20,339 bases of DNA, from assembly GCA_007116095.1 (NCBI GenBank), contig SKJD01000413.1:1-20339 (forward strand), written 5' to 3'. This document shows positions 7,014 to 15,054 of the stretch, piece by piece; the stretch's first letter is position 1, and each line of letters opens with the position of its first letter. The notes under the pieces were generated by a model, which worked only from the letters and a program-made list of their open reading frames with translations, was not told the origin of the DNA and searched no databases. A program made the position numbers and the translations under genes. The stretch is from Candidatus Hydrogenedentota bacterium (GTDB lineage Bacteria > Hydrogenedentota > Hydrogenedentia > Hydrogenedentales > SCBR16-9).

Positions 7014-7952
7014 TTAGCGGTCCATCTTGCGACGGTCCATAAAGACCACACTCGAGGCGCCTTTGGTCGGCTGGGCCATACGCCGCACCTGGGCCAGCAC
7101 TTCAAACACCTTGTTGGCGTTTTTGTATTGCCGGAACTGGTTGTGCGCCACGCCGACCGCCAGGGACATCAACGGACACTTCACTTCCTTGCCCGTGCGG
7201 TCGCGAGCAACAATGTGCTTTTGCGATATCTCCTGCTGGCTGTAAAGCTCCAAAACTTCCTTGTCAAATGTCTCCGTTAAAACAGTGGTAAATCGTTCAC
7301 GGTCGTCCAGTTTCAACACCACCACAAAATGTTCCCCCCCCATGTGGGCGAAGAAAGACTCATAGAGGCTCAGGGTGCGTTTGAGCTTGTTCAGCAGGTT
7401 ACTCATAAACCCCAGGGCTTGTTGCTGCCCGTTCGTTCCCCGCGAAGCGCAAAAAGGTTTGAAGCCCACCATGTCAATGTAGACCGCCGCCATGCCCTGC
7501 CCACGCGCCAATATATGATTAATCTCACGCTTGACGGCGTCTGTGCCCGGCAGACGGGTTATGGGCGAAACGGTATTGATGGTCACCAACAGTTCCTGGA
7601 GCGAATTGATCTTGTCCACCAGGCGATCCAGTTTGAATGGCTTGGACAGGTAATCATCGGCGCCCTGCTCCATACCATGCAATACTTCCGGCTCTTCCCC
7701 CAGTGCGGTCAGAATCATGATCGCGCTCCGGTATAGCTGCGGGTCTTTACGCATTCTCCGGCAAATCTGGTAGCCCGTCGCGCCTGGCAACATGATGTCC
7801 AGGATACTGATATCTGGCTGAACCTGCTTGGCGTAATCAAACGCCGTGTCGCCCTGATGCACCATGAACACCTCGTGCCCCTCGACGCCCAGCTTTGTCT
7901 TGACCAATTCGGCCAAATCAACATCATCATCTACAATCAGGATTTTACTCAT
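7014..7952 (-). CDS. response regulator with degenerate GGDEF domain
   Basis: A 312-residue two-domain signalling protein. Residues 1-120 form a receiver domain: acidic cluster Asp8-Asp10, phosphoacceptor Asp52 (ISILDIMLPG), Thr82 and Lys104 (YLSKPF). Residues about 127-310 have the layout of a diguanylate cyclase domain (SPITRLPGTDAVKREI entry motif, then AAVYIDMVGFKPF). However, the active-site loop reads GGEHF (205-209) instead of GGDEF/GGEEF, so the metal-binding acidic residue is a histidine. The domain is therefore probably a non-catalytic c-di-GMP or GTP sensor, or a dimerisation module. The C-terminus ends in a short basic tail. AAGGA precedes the ATG by about eleven bases. No histidine kinase is adjacent, so the partner is elsewhere (orphan regulator). 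Confidence 0.88.
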   Translation of the reverse strand: MSKILIVDDDVDLAELVKTKLGVEGHEVFMVHQGDTAFDYAKQVQPDISILDIMLPGATGYQICRRMRKDPQLYRSAIMILTALGEEPEVLHGMEQGADDYLSKPFKLDRLVDKINSLQELLVTINTVSPITRLPGTDAVKREINHILARGQGMAAVYIDMVGFKPFCASRGTNGQQQALGFMSNLLNKLKRTLSLYESFFAHMGGEHFVVVLKLDDRERFTTVLTETFDKEVLELYSQQEISQKHIVARDRTGKEVKCPLMSLAVGVAHNQFRQYKNANKVFEVLAQVRRMAQPTKGASSVVFMDRRKMDR

Positions 7953-8268
7953 TCAAAGACACATCCTTCCCAGCTTGGCACTACAAAATAAAACGGAATA
8001 AATAAGGATCAACGCACCACTACCCGGAAATTATGCAAAAATTAAGATAGCAAAATATCAATAAAGGCAATGGTATCTCCAGTTATACTATACTCCAAGA
8101 CATTTTGCAATATTAACCACGATTCTCCACAAAAATGGGGATTACACCCTCAATTAACGCCACGCATAACGATATTTTCGATAATTATACAACAAAGTCG
8201 TATCCAAGCGCCCTGGCAATCCTGTGTTCCCTTATAAGGTATAAGTTATTCGATAAATTCCAGAAAAG

Positions 8269-8298
8269 TTGATCCTCCTGCACGGGCTTCTATATACT
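8269..8298 (+). promoter_or_regulatory. candidate promoter for the AlgE-like porin
   Basis: The AT-rich gap between the response regulator and the porin (7953-8514) holds TTGATC (8269-8274), an 18-base spacer and TATACT (8293-8298). The expected start near 8305 gives a leader of about 210 bases. That leader contains small inverted repeats (GGGGG-tacg-CCCC near 8319-8331; GCCGG/CCGGC near 8436-8455). The rest of the gap shows no gene. This is a motif match only. Confidence 0.4.
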
Positions 8299-8514
8299 TT
8301 CACCCAAGCTAGAATTCGGGGGTACGCCCCACTTTTCCGTGCTGTCAGGCCAACAACCGCTTGTTACTACTACCACCAGCACACGGACATTATTCTCTGC
8401 TTCACCACCAATTATACCAATACAGGCGAATTTTGCCGGTAAACGATAGCCGGCGCAAAGCGTCTACTGGCCACATACTTATCAATCTTTAATTTTTTAG
8501 AAATGGGGGTTTCA

Positions 8515-10068
8515 ATGTTAAAACGAATTGTACTGTTGACATGCCTGGCGCTATTGAGTGCGCCGGTGGCAATGGCGGAGCTGCTTGAGGTTCAGGTAGG
8601 CGGTGAAGTTTCGTTGCGAGCACGCGGGTATATCAACTCCTATACCGACGGCGCAGCGCGGGAAGTCCGAATTCCTGCCGACATGTTGCCACGACGGGCC
8701 ACCGGAGAAGCAGCGGGCGTCACAAGCAACCTGAAGTGGAATTCCGAGGGCAGCGACCGTTTTTACGCCGAAGGCGTGACCCGGCTCAACGTCAATGCCC
8801 GGTTCACGGAGCAGGTTTCCACGTTCACCGAGTTGTACAGCTACTGGTTCTGGGGCGACGGCTTCCGCTCGGACTACGCGACAGGCCTGGATTTCCGGGG
8901 AGGGCAGAACGACGGCACACAGATTCTACAGGCCTATGTAGAGCTTGAAGAGGTGCTGGATCAGCCGTTGCGCCTGCGTATCGGACGCCAGCTTTTGCGG
9001 CTGGGCAATGGCTGGCTGGTCGGCGAAAAGACCACGGCGACCCAATACCTGTCGCACGACGCGGTGCGGCTGACCTATACCCCCACGGATTGGGAAGTGG
9101 ATGCCTTCTGGAGCCGCATCGCCGAGGACAGCTTCGGCGCGGACCCCGGAGACGGTGACTTCCTTGGGCTCTATGGAACCTATAAAGGCTTTGAAAACAT
9201 CAACCTCTCCGCCTATTACCTGTTCCTCAAGGACCACCAACGCGTTGAAGATTTTCGCGGCACACCGGTTACCCAATGGGCGGAAAGTCTGGTTGGCATT
9301 GATCAATATCCCAAGACCACCATCCACACCCTGGGCGCCCGGATTTATGGGGACATCGGCAGTTTCGATTACAGTGTGGAAGGCGCCTATCAATGGGGCG
9401 ACGCCGCTACCGTCGGGCAGCGCTTTCAGCGGGACATGCTTTGGGGCAGCTACGGCGACAATCGTGCGGAGTACGACAACTGGGGCGCCGAGGCCGAAAT
9501 CGGTTACCGTGTGGACATGATCGGGTCCCCCCGCTTCTATGCCGGCGGCGTCTACTTCGGCGGCGAAGACAACCGCGACGTAAGCTTCTGGGAATGGCTG
9601 AACCCCTTCAGCAGGCCGCAAGCGAGCGTATCGTTTAATCGTCTTTTCTCCCAGACCTACCACTCCCCCGTGTTGGTGGACAACACCCACATGTCCAACT
9701 TCAGCCAGTTGCGCCTGGGTGTGCAGTTCAAGCCGGCGGACGCCTGGTCGGTGAATGTGCGGGCCGCCAATTACTGGGCGAACGGCGCCTTTGAATACCC
9801 CCGTCGCCTCCTGGGTTCGCCGCTAGCGCCGACCTTGAGCTTTTGGACAGAGCAATCCAGCCGGGATCTCGGCACGACGGTGGAAACCATCATCGGCTAC
9901 CAGTATTCCGAAGACCTGCGCTTCTCGCTGTATTGGGGACACCTGTTCACGGGCAAAGGACTCACCCGCGACGGCAACTATATCTATATGAATGGTCTCG
10001 GGTACAGTGGCGGCACGGGCAACAGCGACGCCGGCTACATCACCTTCCTGACCACGGTTACCTTCTGA
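8515..10068 (+). CDS. outer-membrane beta-barrel porin, alginate-export (AlgE-like) family
   Basis: A 517-residue outer-membrane protein. A Sec signal peptide (1-21, ending VAMA before ELLEVQ) is followed by alternating amphipathic strands with Tyr/Trp girdles. Near 150-170 it has the IGRQLLRLGNGWLVGE segment typical of alginate-export-like barrels. The last residue is Phe (TFLTTVTF), the usual beta-barrel assembly signal. In known members the barrel passes anionic polysaccharide or small ligands; here the substrate is unknown. I chose ATG 8515, preceded by GGGGG about five bases away, over ATG 8503, which would prepend four residues and lacks a site. The gene stands alone on the plus strand between a 560-base AT-rich upstream gap and two strong hairpins. 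A generic porin of a related family is the main alternative. Confidence 0.85.
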   Translation: MLKRIVLLTCLALLSAPVAMAELLEVQVGGEVSLRARGYINSYTDGAAREVRIPADMLPRRATGEAAGVTSNLKWNSEGSDRFYAEGVTRLNVNARFTEQVSTFTELYSYWFWGDGFRSDYATGLDFRGGQNDGTQILQAYVELEEVLDQPLRLRIGRQLLRLGNGWLVGEKTTATQYLSHDAVRLTYTPTDWEVDAFWSRIAEDSFGADPGDGDFLGLYGTYKGFENINLSAYYLFLKDHQRVEDFRGTPVTQWAESLVGIDQYPKTTIHTLGARIYGDIGSFDYSVEGAYQWGDAATVGQRFQRDMLWGSYGDNRAEYDNWGAEAEIGYRVDMIGSPRFYAGGVYFGGEDNRDVSFWEWLNPFSRPQASVSFNRLFSQTYHSPVLVDNTHMSNFSQLRLGVQFKPADAWSVNVRAANYWANGAFEYPRRLLGSPLAPTLSFWTEQSSRDLGTTVETIIGYQYSEDLRFSLYWGHLFTGKGLTRDGNYIYMNGLGYSGGTGNSDAGYITFLTTVTF

Positions 10069-10085
10069 TCCGCAGTAAATAATCC

Positions 10086-10105
10086 GGGGCATCGCATGAT
10101 GCCCC
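10086..10105. terminator. hairpin just after the porin gene
   Basis: GGGGCATC (10086-10093) and GATGCCCC (10098-10105) form a perfect 8-base-pair stem with a GCAT loop, 18 bases after the porin stop. No T-run follows directly, so it probably acts with the next hairpin or stabilises the 3' end. Confidence 0.55.
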
Positions 10106-10110
10106 CCATA

Positions 10111-10145
10111 AAGAAACCCGGCGCAATGCCGGGTTTCTTGTTTTC
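10111..10145. terminator. bidirectional rho-independent terminator between porin and folD
   Basis: AAGAAACCCGGC (10111-10122) and GCCGGGTTTCTT (10128-10139) form a perfect 12-base-pair stem with a 5-base loop. On the plus strand GTTTTC follows. On the minus strand the stem itself ends in T-rich sequence followed by TAT. It therefore likely stops both the porin transcript and the converging folD transcript. Confidence 0.9.
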
Positions 10146-10167
10146 TGTCGCAATATTCTGAAAAGGC

Positions 10168-11058
10168 TCAGACCGTGCGGCTGGCGGCTTCCAGGGTGTT
10201 TTTCATGAGCATGGTGATGGTCATCGGGCCCACGCCGCCGGGCACCGGCGTAATGGCGCTGGCCTTCGCTTTCACCGCGTCGTAATCCACGTCGCCCACC
10301 AACCGGAAGCCGGATTTCTTCGAGGCGTCCTCGATGCGGTTCATGCCCACGTCGATAATGACCGCCCCCTCTTTCACCATGTCCGCAGTGATGAAGTGCG
10401 GCGCCCCAATGGCGGCAATGACGATATCCGCCTGACGCACCATTTCCGGCAGGTTCTGGGTCCGTGAATGGCAAACCGTAACGGTGGCGTTGGCGCCAGG
10501 GCCTTTCTGCATGAGCAGGGCCGCCATGGGCTTGCCGACAATATTCGAGCGTCCGACTACGACGATATGCTTGCCCGCGGGATCGTTGCCGCTGCGAATC
10601 AGCATCTCCTGACACCCCTTCGGCGTGCAGGGCACAAAGGCCGTTTCACCGATCAAAAGCTTGCCCACATTGACCGGATGGAAGCCGTCCACATCCTTGT
10701 CCGGGTCTATCGCCAGGAGCACCTTGTTCCCGTCAATGTGATTCGGCAACGGCATCTGCACCAGAATCCCATGCACCTGTGCATCGGCGTTCAAGGCGTC
10801 AATCAACGCCAGTAATTCGCTTTCCGGGGTGTCGGCGGGCAAATCATGGGCAAAGGAGGCAATCCCCAGGGCGTCACAGGTTTTGCGTTTATTACGCACA
10901 TACACCTGACTGGCGGGGTCCTCCCCCACCAGCACCACGGCCAGCCCGGGCGTACAGCCCTTTTCTTTCAGGGCCGCTACCCCGACCTTGATTTCTTCCC
11001 GAATTATTTCCGAAAGAATTTTTCCGTCAATGATTTTGGCGTCTTTGCTTTTCGACAT
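10168..11058 (-). CDS. folD: FolD, methylenetetrahydrofolate dehydrogenase / cyclohydrolase
   Basis: This bifunctional cytoplasmic enzyme interconverts 5,10-methylene-, 5,10-methenyl- and 10-formyl-tetrahydrofolate with NADP, supplying one-carbon units for purine, formyl-Met and methyl metabolism. At 296 residues it has normal family length. Visible motifs are [16 protein letters not shown] with the catalytic Tyr53 and Lys57, VQMPLP (about 100-105), [14 protein letters not shown] with Asp124, the Rossmann signature [17 protein letters not shown] (about 166-182), and the closing [16 protein letters not shown] (about 270-285). Nothing essential is missing. The ATG at 11058 has no clear Shine-Dalgarno site. 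It is a single gene with its own candidate promoter, converging on the porin across a shared terminator. Confidence 0.97.
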   Translation of the reverse strand: MSKSKDAKIIDGKILSEIIREEIKVGVAALKEKGCTPGLAVVLVGEDPASQVYVRNKRKTCDALGIASFAHDLPADTPESELLALIDALNADAQVHGILVQMPLPNHIDGNKVLLAIDPDKDVDGFHPVNVGKLLIGETAFVPCTPKGCQEMLIRSGNDPAGKHIVVVGRSNIVGKPMAALLMQKGPGANATVTVCHSRTQNLPEMVRQADIVIAAIGAPHFITADMVKEGAVIIDVGMNRIEDASKKSGFRLVGDVDYDAVKAKASAITPVPGGVGPMTITMLMKNTLEAASRTV

Positions 11059-11171
11059 GGTTTACAGGCTTTCTGCGGGGTTGAGGAGTGGTTCAGTTTG
11101 TCCGAAACATCCCGATATACCCAGGCAGGTGGGGCATAGGGACTCGGCGCGCAATACATGGTGACGGGTGT

Positions 11172-11201
11172 ATTTTACTGAATGCCGGGGAAATGGGGCA
11201 A
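11172..11201 (-). promoter_or_regulatory. candidate promoter for folD
   Basis: On the minus strand TTGCCC (11201-11196), an 18-base spacer and TAAAAT (11177-11172) lie about 115 bases upstream of the folD ATG. The 325 bases between the LolA-like stop and folD hold this motif and the terminator at 11320-11350. The one longer open frame there (11062-11397, minus) looks like chance coding. Confidence 0.4.
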
Positions 11202-11319
11202 ACAACGGGAAGCTGGGCTCTCGCAACGGCAAAACAAGGCCACCCGTCGGAACGCTTACCGCACCGTTACGAAGAGGTAATATCGAAGGATTTCGGTAGG
11301 GATATGCCCTGGGGCAGGG

Positions 11320-11350
11320 AACAGAACGGGGCGCCACGATTGGCGCCCCG
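11320..11350 (-). terminator. terminator of the LolA-like gene
   Basis: CGGGGCGCCA (11327-11336) and TGGCGCCCCG (11341-11350) form a perfect 10-base-pair GC-rich stem with a 4-base loop. It starts 33 bases after the LolA-like stop. On the minus strand it is followed by TTCTGTTC, a broken T-run. Confidence 0.75.
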
Positions 11351-11383
11351 AAGATGGGATTACTAGATTTTAATACTTCAAAA

Positions 11384-12067
11384 TCACTCGTACTCAAAAA
11401 TCGCGGGATCGATTTCCGGGTTGAGCTCGATGTTGGTGAAGCGCACCGTACCGATGGTGTCTGCGCGCCCTTCCTGATACATGGCTATGAGGCGCATGAC
11501 GCCCAGCTCCTTGTCGATATGGATTCGGGCGCGGGAGAAGTGCTCATGGCTTCCGCTACGCGGACGGGCTTCCAGCACATAGACCGCATGGCCATCCACC
11601 TCGCCGTCGTCCAACAACTCCACGTCAGCCTCACGACGCAAGACTTCTAGCAAATCATCGCCACCCGGAGGCACCGTACCCTGTGACAGCTCGGCATCCT
11701 GCCGCATGATGTTCCGCCGCCCCATCATCTCGTTGATGATCACGGTTTCTTTACCGTCCGAAATCACCGTCATCTCGATTTCCAGCGTGATGGGTTCCGG
11801 AGCGCGTAGCGTAATTTCCTGCCGGAACTTGCCGCTTTCCTCATCCTTGAGGAATTGCATGGTGCCGTTCCCGGTCACCGGCAATTGCAAGTCCTGCATG
11901 GGGATGGTCGCCTCGATCTCCATATTGGCGCGCAGACTCTCATAGCTGTCAAACGCATCCTTGATCAGTTGTTCGACTTCGTCCAAATCCGACGCGATAG
12001 CCGGCATACAGACAAGCCCGAAACAACATACGCCAAACAGCAGGGCCATGAACTTCGCTTTGGTCAT
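11384..12067 (-). CDS. LolA-like periplasmic protein
   Basis: A 227-residue exported protein of the LolA/LppX-like fold, whose members carry lipids or lipoproteins between membranes. A Sec signal peptide (1-25, ending PAIA before SD) precedes a beta-rich body: YESLRANMEIEATIP near the start, TMQFLKDEESGKFRQEI, ETVIINEMMGRRNIMRQD, then VDGHAVYVLEARP and a LGVMRLIAMYQ hairpin. The ending FTNIELNPEIDPAIFEYE is a common closing motif in this family of outer-membrane lipoprotein-sorting-like proteins. AGGAA lies about twelve bases before the ATG. The gene has its own TATAAT upstream and a terminator downstream, so it is probably monocistronic. Many genomes hold several divergent LolA-like copies, so a housekeeping LolA role is not implied. 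Confidence 0.75.
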   Translation of the reverse strand: MTKAKFMALLFGVCCFGLVCMPAIASDLDEVEQLIKDAFDSYESLRANMEIEATIPMQDLQLPVTGNGTMQFLKDEESGKFRQEITLRAPEPITLEIEMTVISDGKETVIINEMMGRRNIMRQDAELSQGTVPPGGDDLLEVLRREADVELLDDGEVDGHAVYVLEARPRSGSHEHFSRARIHIDKELGVMRLIAMYQEGRADTIGTVRFTNIELNPEIDPAIFEYE

Positions 12068-12195
12068 TATTCGGGTGTTCCTTTCCTTACAATAAAATAC
12101 ATGGGGGTGTTGATTATGCTGAGACCGGCGAAGCCGCCTGGTCGTTTCAAAGCTTTCCCTTACACGCGGTTGCCGTTACTATCCTGTAGAACGAT

Positions 12196-12201
12196 ATTAT
12201 A
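12196..12201 (-). promoter_or_regulatory. possible -10 element for the LolA-like gene
   Basis: An exact TATAAT (12201-12196, minus) lies about 130 bases upstream of the LolA-like ATG. No good -35 is found at 16-18 bases, so an activator or another sigma factor would be needed if it is real. Confidence 0.35.
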
Positions 12202-12281
12202 CCGATTTTGGAGACAAAAGGAGGCATACACGATAAAAGGCATATTGCACAACGCAGCCTAAACGCATTGAAAGCCGTCGC

Positions 12282-14291
12282 TCACGACCCCGGACAATAG
12301 CCGTCTTCCGATTGCGGGTCATCACAGAAGTGGTAACCGCCGGTGTTGTAGAACTGAATCCAGCGCAGCAGCTCGGACATGCCGATTTCCCAGTCCGGCG
12401 CTCGGGTGTCCGCAGGATGCGGGCTACAGGCGCGATCGCCCGCCAGCGTGGAATAACCGGAGGCAGTGGCGGCATCACAGTAATAGGCGCCTGCATTGAA
12501 GAGCTGGATCACCGCCATCAATTCCGTCAGCCCCACCGGATACTGCCCTTCGAGCAGCCCCGGGTCGATTTCAAATACATAGTTGAAGCGACGATCAGGC
12601 GCGGCGTCGCCATAGAGACTGAAAGCCAGGATGTTGTCTTCTTCCTGGATATTGTCCGCCCACTTGAATTCGAAGCGCGCGCCCAGCTCCGGCATCCAGC
12701 TTCGGGGAATGCGCAGCGCCAGCTTGTTCTCATCAACAACCCAGTCTATCTCCCCCACGTCTTCCCAGTCCCAGCCTCCTGTGCTGCGTTGCAGGATGCT
12801 GCGTCCTTCCTCGGGGATTTCCCGGTTCACCACATAGTTGTAGCCGTGCCACCCACTGTCGGGGTCATTGTCGCTGTTGATGAATAGCAGCATCCAGTGG
12901 GGATCGGTATGTGGTGTGATAGACTCGGCGCATTCGGCATAGAAATAAAGATACTGCGTATCCGTGGCCGCCTTGAGCGTGATGAAGTCATTGCGGCCGG
13001 TCTCATTGATGTATGGACCAACATTGTTCCAGCCGGGATTGTCGCGGGGCGCGGTGTCATTGCGGTGATCGTAGTACGTGGACGCCACCGCTTCCCACTG
13101 CGAAAAATCGCCGTCGATATCGATTGTATGCAGGCGTTCCGCTTCCGGCATGGGGCGCGCGCCTTTGTAGCGCCGGATGAAATCGACCATCTGGTAATAC
13201 TGGGTATCCGTATAGCCGCCCTTCATCGGTTCGATGTCCCGGTTGAACTCGATACTCCAGGCGTCCGTAAAGCGGGTATTGCCTTGCTCATCTTCAAAGC
13301 GCTGCGCCACCCACTCATTCCAGCCCGTAATGAATATCAGCCTCGGGTCCGCTTCCAGGGCATGCTCAAACTGCTCGGCGAAATTGTGGTGCTGGAAGTC
13401 CCACTCCGCCTCCGGGGGCTGCTGGCCGTTGTGGTAGTGCTTGCCGTGGGCCGTCGGCGCGCTCATGTAGGTTTCCTGCTGCGCCGTGGACACGGACATA
13501 AACTCCGCCGGCTCGCTGGCGGTATAGCCCAGGTCCTGCGGGTAAAATTGCAGGAACGACCAACTCTCCGGCTCTGTAATGCGTCGCAGCCCCCACATGT
13601 TCCGGATGGTGAAAAAATCCTCCACCTCCTGATCATAGCCTGGGGTGTTGGGCGGGTAGTCCCGTTCCACGCGAATCATCAGCGGCTTGCCGTCCCAGTA
13701 AAACCAGTGCTCGGGATACAAGCCCGGTTGGTAGAGTTCCTCATAGATGTCCTGGATGATGGCCTGGTGCGCGAAGAAGGCTATCTTCAGGGTTTCCCCG
13801 CCTTCCTGCCGAATCTCTTCCATCACCTCCAGGAGTGTCATGTATTCGTGGGTGTAAAGCACCGCGTTGGTCACGTCGAAGAACAGGGCGTCCACCCCGG
13901 CGTCGGTGAGCATGTGTATATGCTTTCGGATGACATATTCATCCGCACTGAGGTAATAACCCAGCTCCGGCTCGCTCCACCAGTGGAAGCTATGCAACGG
14001 CCCCCACTGCGGATCGTCCGGATTCTCCTCCCGGATGCGCGTCATGTCATGGGGGCCCAAGGTAGGGTGATGCCCCAGCCAGAGAAAATAGAAAATGGCA
14101 ACCTGGCGATCCGGGCGGCGATCGCCCACCGTCTCATGAAGCGGCAGACTGCGGCCAATCTGATCCGTGGCCGCCCAGGTATCGCTCATCAGGTCCCGAA
14201 CCTCAGCGGCGGCGTCACGGGGAAGCATCGCCATCCAGGTCAGGAACACGAGAAATATAACAAGAGATGGCCGAGAGAAGTTTTTGTTCAT
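12282..14291 (-). CDS. secreted GH99-like glycan-active protein with CBM9-like region and duplicated Cys tail
   Basis: A 669-residue exported protein. A Sec signal peptide (1-29, ending DAAA-E) is followed by a GH71/GH99-like (WbsX-like) barrel from about 64 to 375: VAIFYFLWLGHHP, DAGVDALFFDVTN (Asp139), HWFYWDGKPLMIRVE and LIFITGWNEW (323-327). Relatives act on mannose-type or other glycans, but the substrate cannot be read here. Residues about 388-575 resemble a CBM9/DOMON-type carbohydrate-binding domain (IDIDGDFSQWE, then FINSDNDPDSGWHGYNYVVNRE). The last 83 residues hold a duplicated Cys-containing motif, listed separately. Start: ATG 14291 with AAGG six bases upstream; the upstream in-frame GTG at 14321 lacks a site and falls within a repeat. 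A candidate promoter lies at 14355-14382, so it may be transcribed apart from the sulfatase operon. Confidence 0.8.
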   Translation of the reverse strand: MNKNFSRPSLVIFLVFLTWMAMLPRDAAAEVRDLMSDTWAATDQIGRSLPLHETVGDRRPDRQVAIFYFLWLGHHPTLGPHDMTRIREENPDDPQWGPLHSFHWWSEPELGYYLSADEYVIRKHIHMLTDAGVDALFFDVTNAVLYTHEYMTLLEVMEEIRQEGGETLKIAFFAHQAIIQDIYEELYQPGLYPEHWFYWDGKPLMIRVERDYPPNTPGYDQEVEDFFTIRNMWGLRRITEPESWSFLQFYPQDLGYTASEPAEFMSVSTAQQETYMSAPTAHGKHYHNGQQPPEAEWDFQHHNFAEQFEHALEADPRLIFITGWNEWVAQRFEDEQGNTRFTDAWSIEFNRDIEPMKGGYTDTQYYQMVDFIRRYKGARPMPEAERLHTIDIDGDFSQWEAVASTYYDHRNDTAPRDNPGWNNVGPYINETGRNDFITLKAATDTQYLYFYAECAESITPHTDPHWMLLFINSDNDPDSGWHGYNYVVNREIPEEGRSILQRSTGGWDWEDVGEIDWVVDENKLALRIPRSWMPELGARFEFKWADNIQEEDNILAFSLYGDAAPDRRFNYVFEIDPGLLEGQYPVGLTELMAVIQLFNAGAYYCDAATASGYSTLAGDRACSPHPADTRAPDWEIGMSELLRWIQFYNTGGYHFCDDPQSEDGYCPGS
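12285..12533 (-). repeat. duplicated C-terminal EF-hand/dockerin-like motif of the GH99-like protein
   Basis: Residues 587-669 contain two related units. Unit 1 begins GLTELMAVIQLFNAGAYYC and unit 2 begins GMSELLRWIQFYNTGGYHFC. Unit 1 is followed by SGYSTLAG and unit 2 by SEDGYCPG. Unit 2 is preceded by an Asp-containing segment (DTRAPDWEI) that could be a calcium-loop-like element. The pattern resembles tails I remember on secreted proteins of Hydrogenedentota. It may be a cohesin-type docking or surface-retention module; that is inference. Confidence 0.65.
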
Positions 14292-14317
14292 AAATAACCT
14301 TGATGCAAATTTATTAT

Positions 14318-14349
14318 CCACTGATTACGCAGATTGACACAGATTTTTT
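14318..14349. repeat. short dispersed-type tandem repeat (GATTACGCA / GATTGACACA)
   Basis: CCACT is followed by GATTACGCA, GATTGACACA and GATTTTTT, an imperfect 9-10-base periodic array just upstream of the GH99-like start. Similar 'GATTACGCAGATT' intergenic elements recur in several bacterial genomes to my recollection. Only this copy is in the window, so its dispersal cannot be checked here. Confidence 0.5.
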
Positions 14350-14354
14350 CTGTT

Positions 14355-14382
14355 AGTATATATTGGAAATATAATAGCACAA
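14355..14382 (-). promoter_or_regulatory. candidate promoter for the GH99-like gene
   Basis: On the minus strand TTGTGC (14382-14377), a 16-base spacer and TATACT (14360-14355) sit immediately downstream of the stop of the four-helix protein gene (14389). The leader would run about 55-60 bases through the GATT repeat to the ATG at 14291. Confidence 0.45.
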
Positions 14383-14388
14383 ACACAA

Positions 14389-14826
14389 TTATTTATCAAG
14401 TGTATTTATTGATTTGGCTTTCATTATTAAGGTATAGACCATAGCGAGAATAGTCACAGCAGATGCTACATAGATCAAAACCATTTGCTCAACACCAAAA
14501 TATTCGTGTATATCAAAAAACAGAACGGCTGACCAGACACCTAGCAGCACAACGTGTATAACGGCAAAAACCATGCCAACAGATATTCCAAAAAGTCTAG
14601 AATTCTGCCGATACCAAGAGAAACTCCAAAGTTTTAAATGGTTGGCAACCAAGGCTGTTGCAATGACGCCAATCAATCCAAAGACAATCAAAAGCCATGC
14701 ATAGAGCCCATTGAGCGAAATATCACTCATGAACAAAAACATGCCGCCTGATAAAAATGCAGCAATAAACAAGCCCATGGATGCACCCATTATTAACGTC
14801 TTAATCAACCTATCATATGCATTCAT
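14389..14826 (-). CDS. small four-helix membrane protein, function unknown
   Basis: A 145-residue protein with four predicted membrane helices (about 9-32, 41-62, 77-101 and 113-136), short polar loops and a lysine-containing C-terminus (MKAKSINTLDK). I recognise no family. AAGG lies nine bases before the ATG at 14826, a good site. Base composition is visibly more AT-rich than the GC-rich neighbours, both in the gene and in its flanks, which may mark acquired DNA or simply weak codon selection in a poorly expressed gene. It lies between the sulfatase (260 bases upstream on the same strand) and the GH99-like gene (97 bases downstream). The gaps and the intervening repeats make tight operon membership doubtful. 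Confidence 0.7.
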   Translation of the reverse strand: MNAYDRLIKTLIMGASMGLFIAAFLSGGMFLFMSDISLNGLYAWLLIVFGLIGVIATALVANHLKLWSFSWYRQNSRLFGISVGMVFAVIHVVLLGVWSAVLFFDIHEYFGVEQMVLIYVASAVTILAMVYTLIMKAKSINTLDK

Positions 14827-15054
14827 TGAAAATTACCTTATTTGAATGAGTGATGGACTTAACAGAAGCTATACGGGCAATTATGATTCTCTTGAATCTG
14901 TTTTTAATATACGCACGGGTGCAACCAAACAACGGTTAGTATTGCTTTTAGCAAATGGTTTTGATGATATTGTATACCTTTGGGAGACCTTTATCTTTCA
15001 ATCAAGACAACTCCTGGACTAATTTTATAAATACCGTATTGGACGTGAATTCGT

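Noticed and set aside
11062..11397. 111-codon minus-strand open frame between the LolA-like gene and folD
   Set aside because: It spans the LolA-like stop, a terminator hairpin and the candidate folD promoter, and its composition (Pro, Arg, Ser) looks like chance translation.
12897..14297. 466-codon plus-strand open frame
   Set aside because: It is antisense to the GH99-like gene, which has a signal peptide, recognisable domains and a ribosome site. The long antisense frame follows from GC-rich codon bias.
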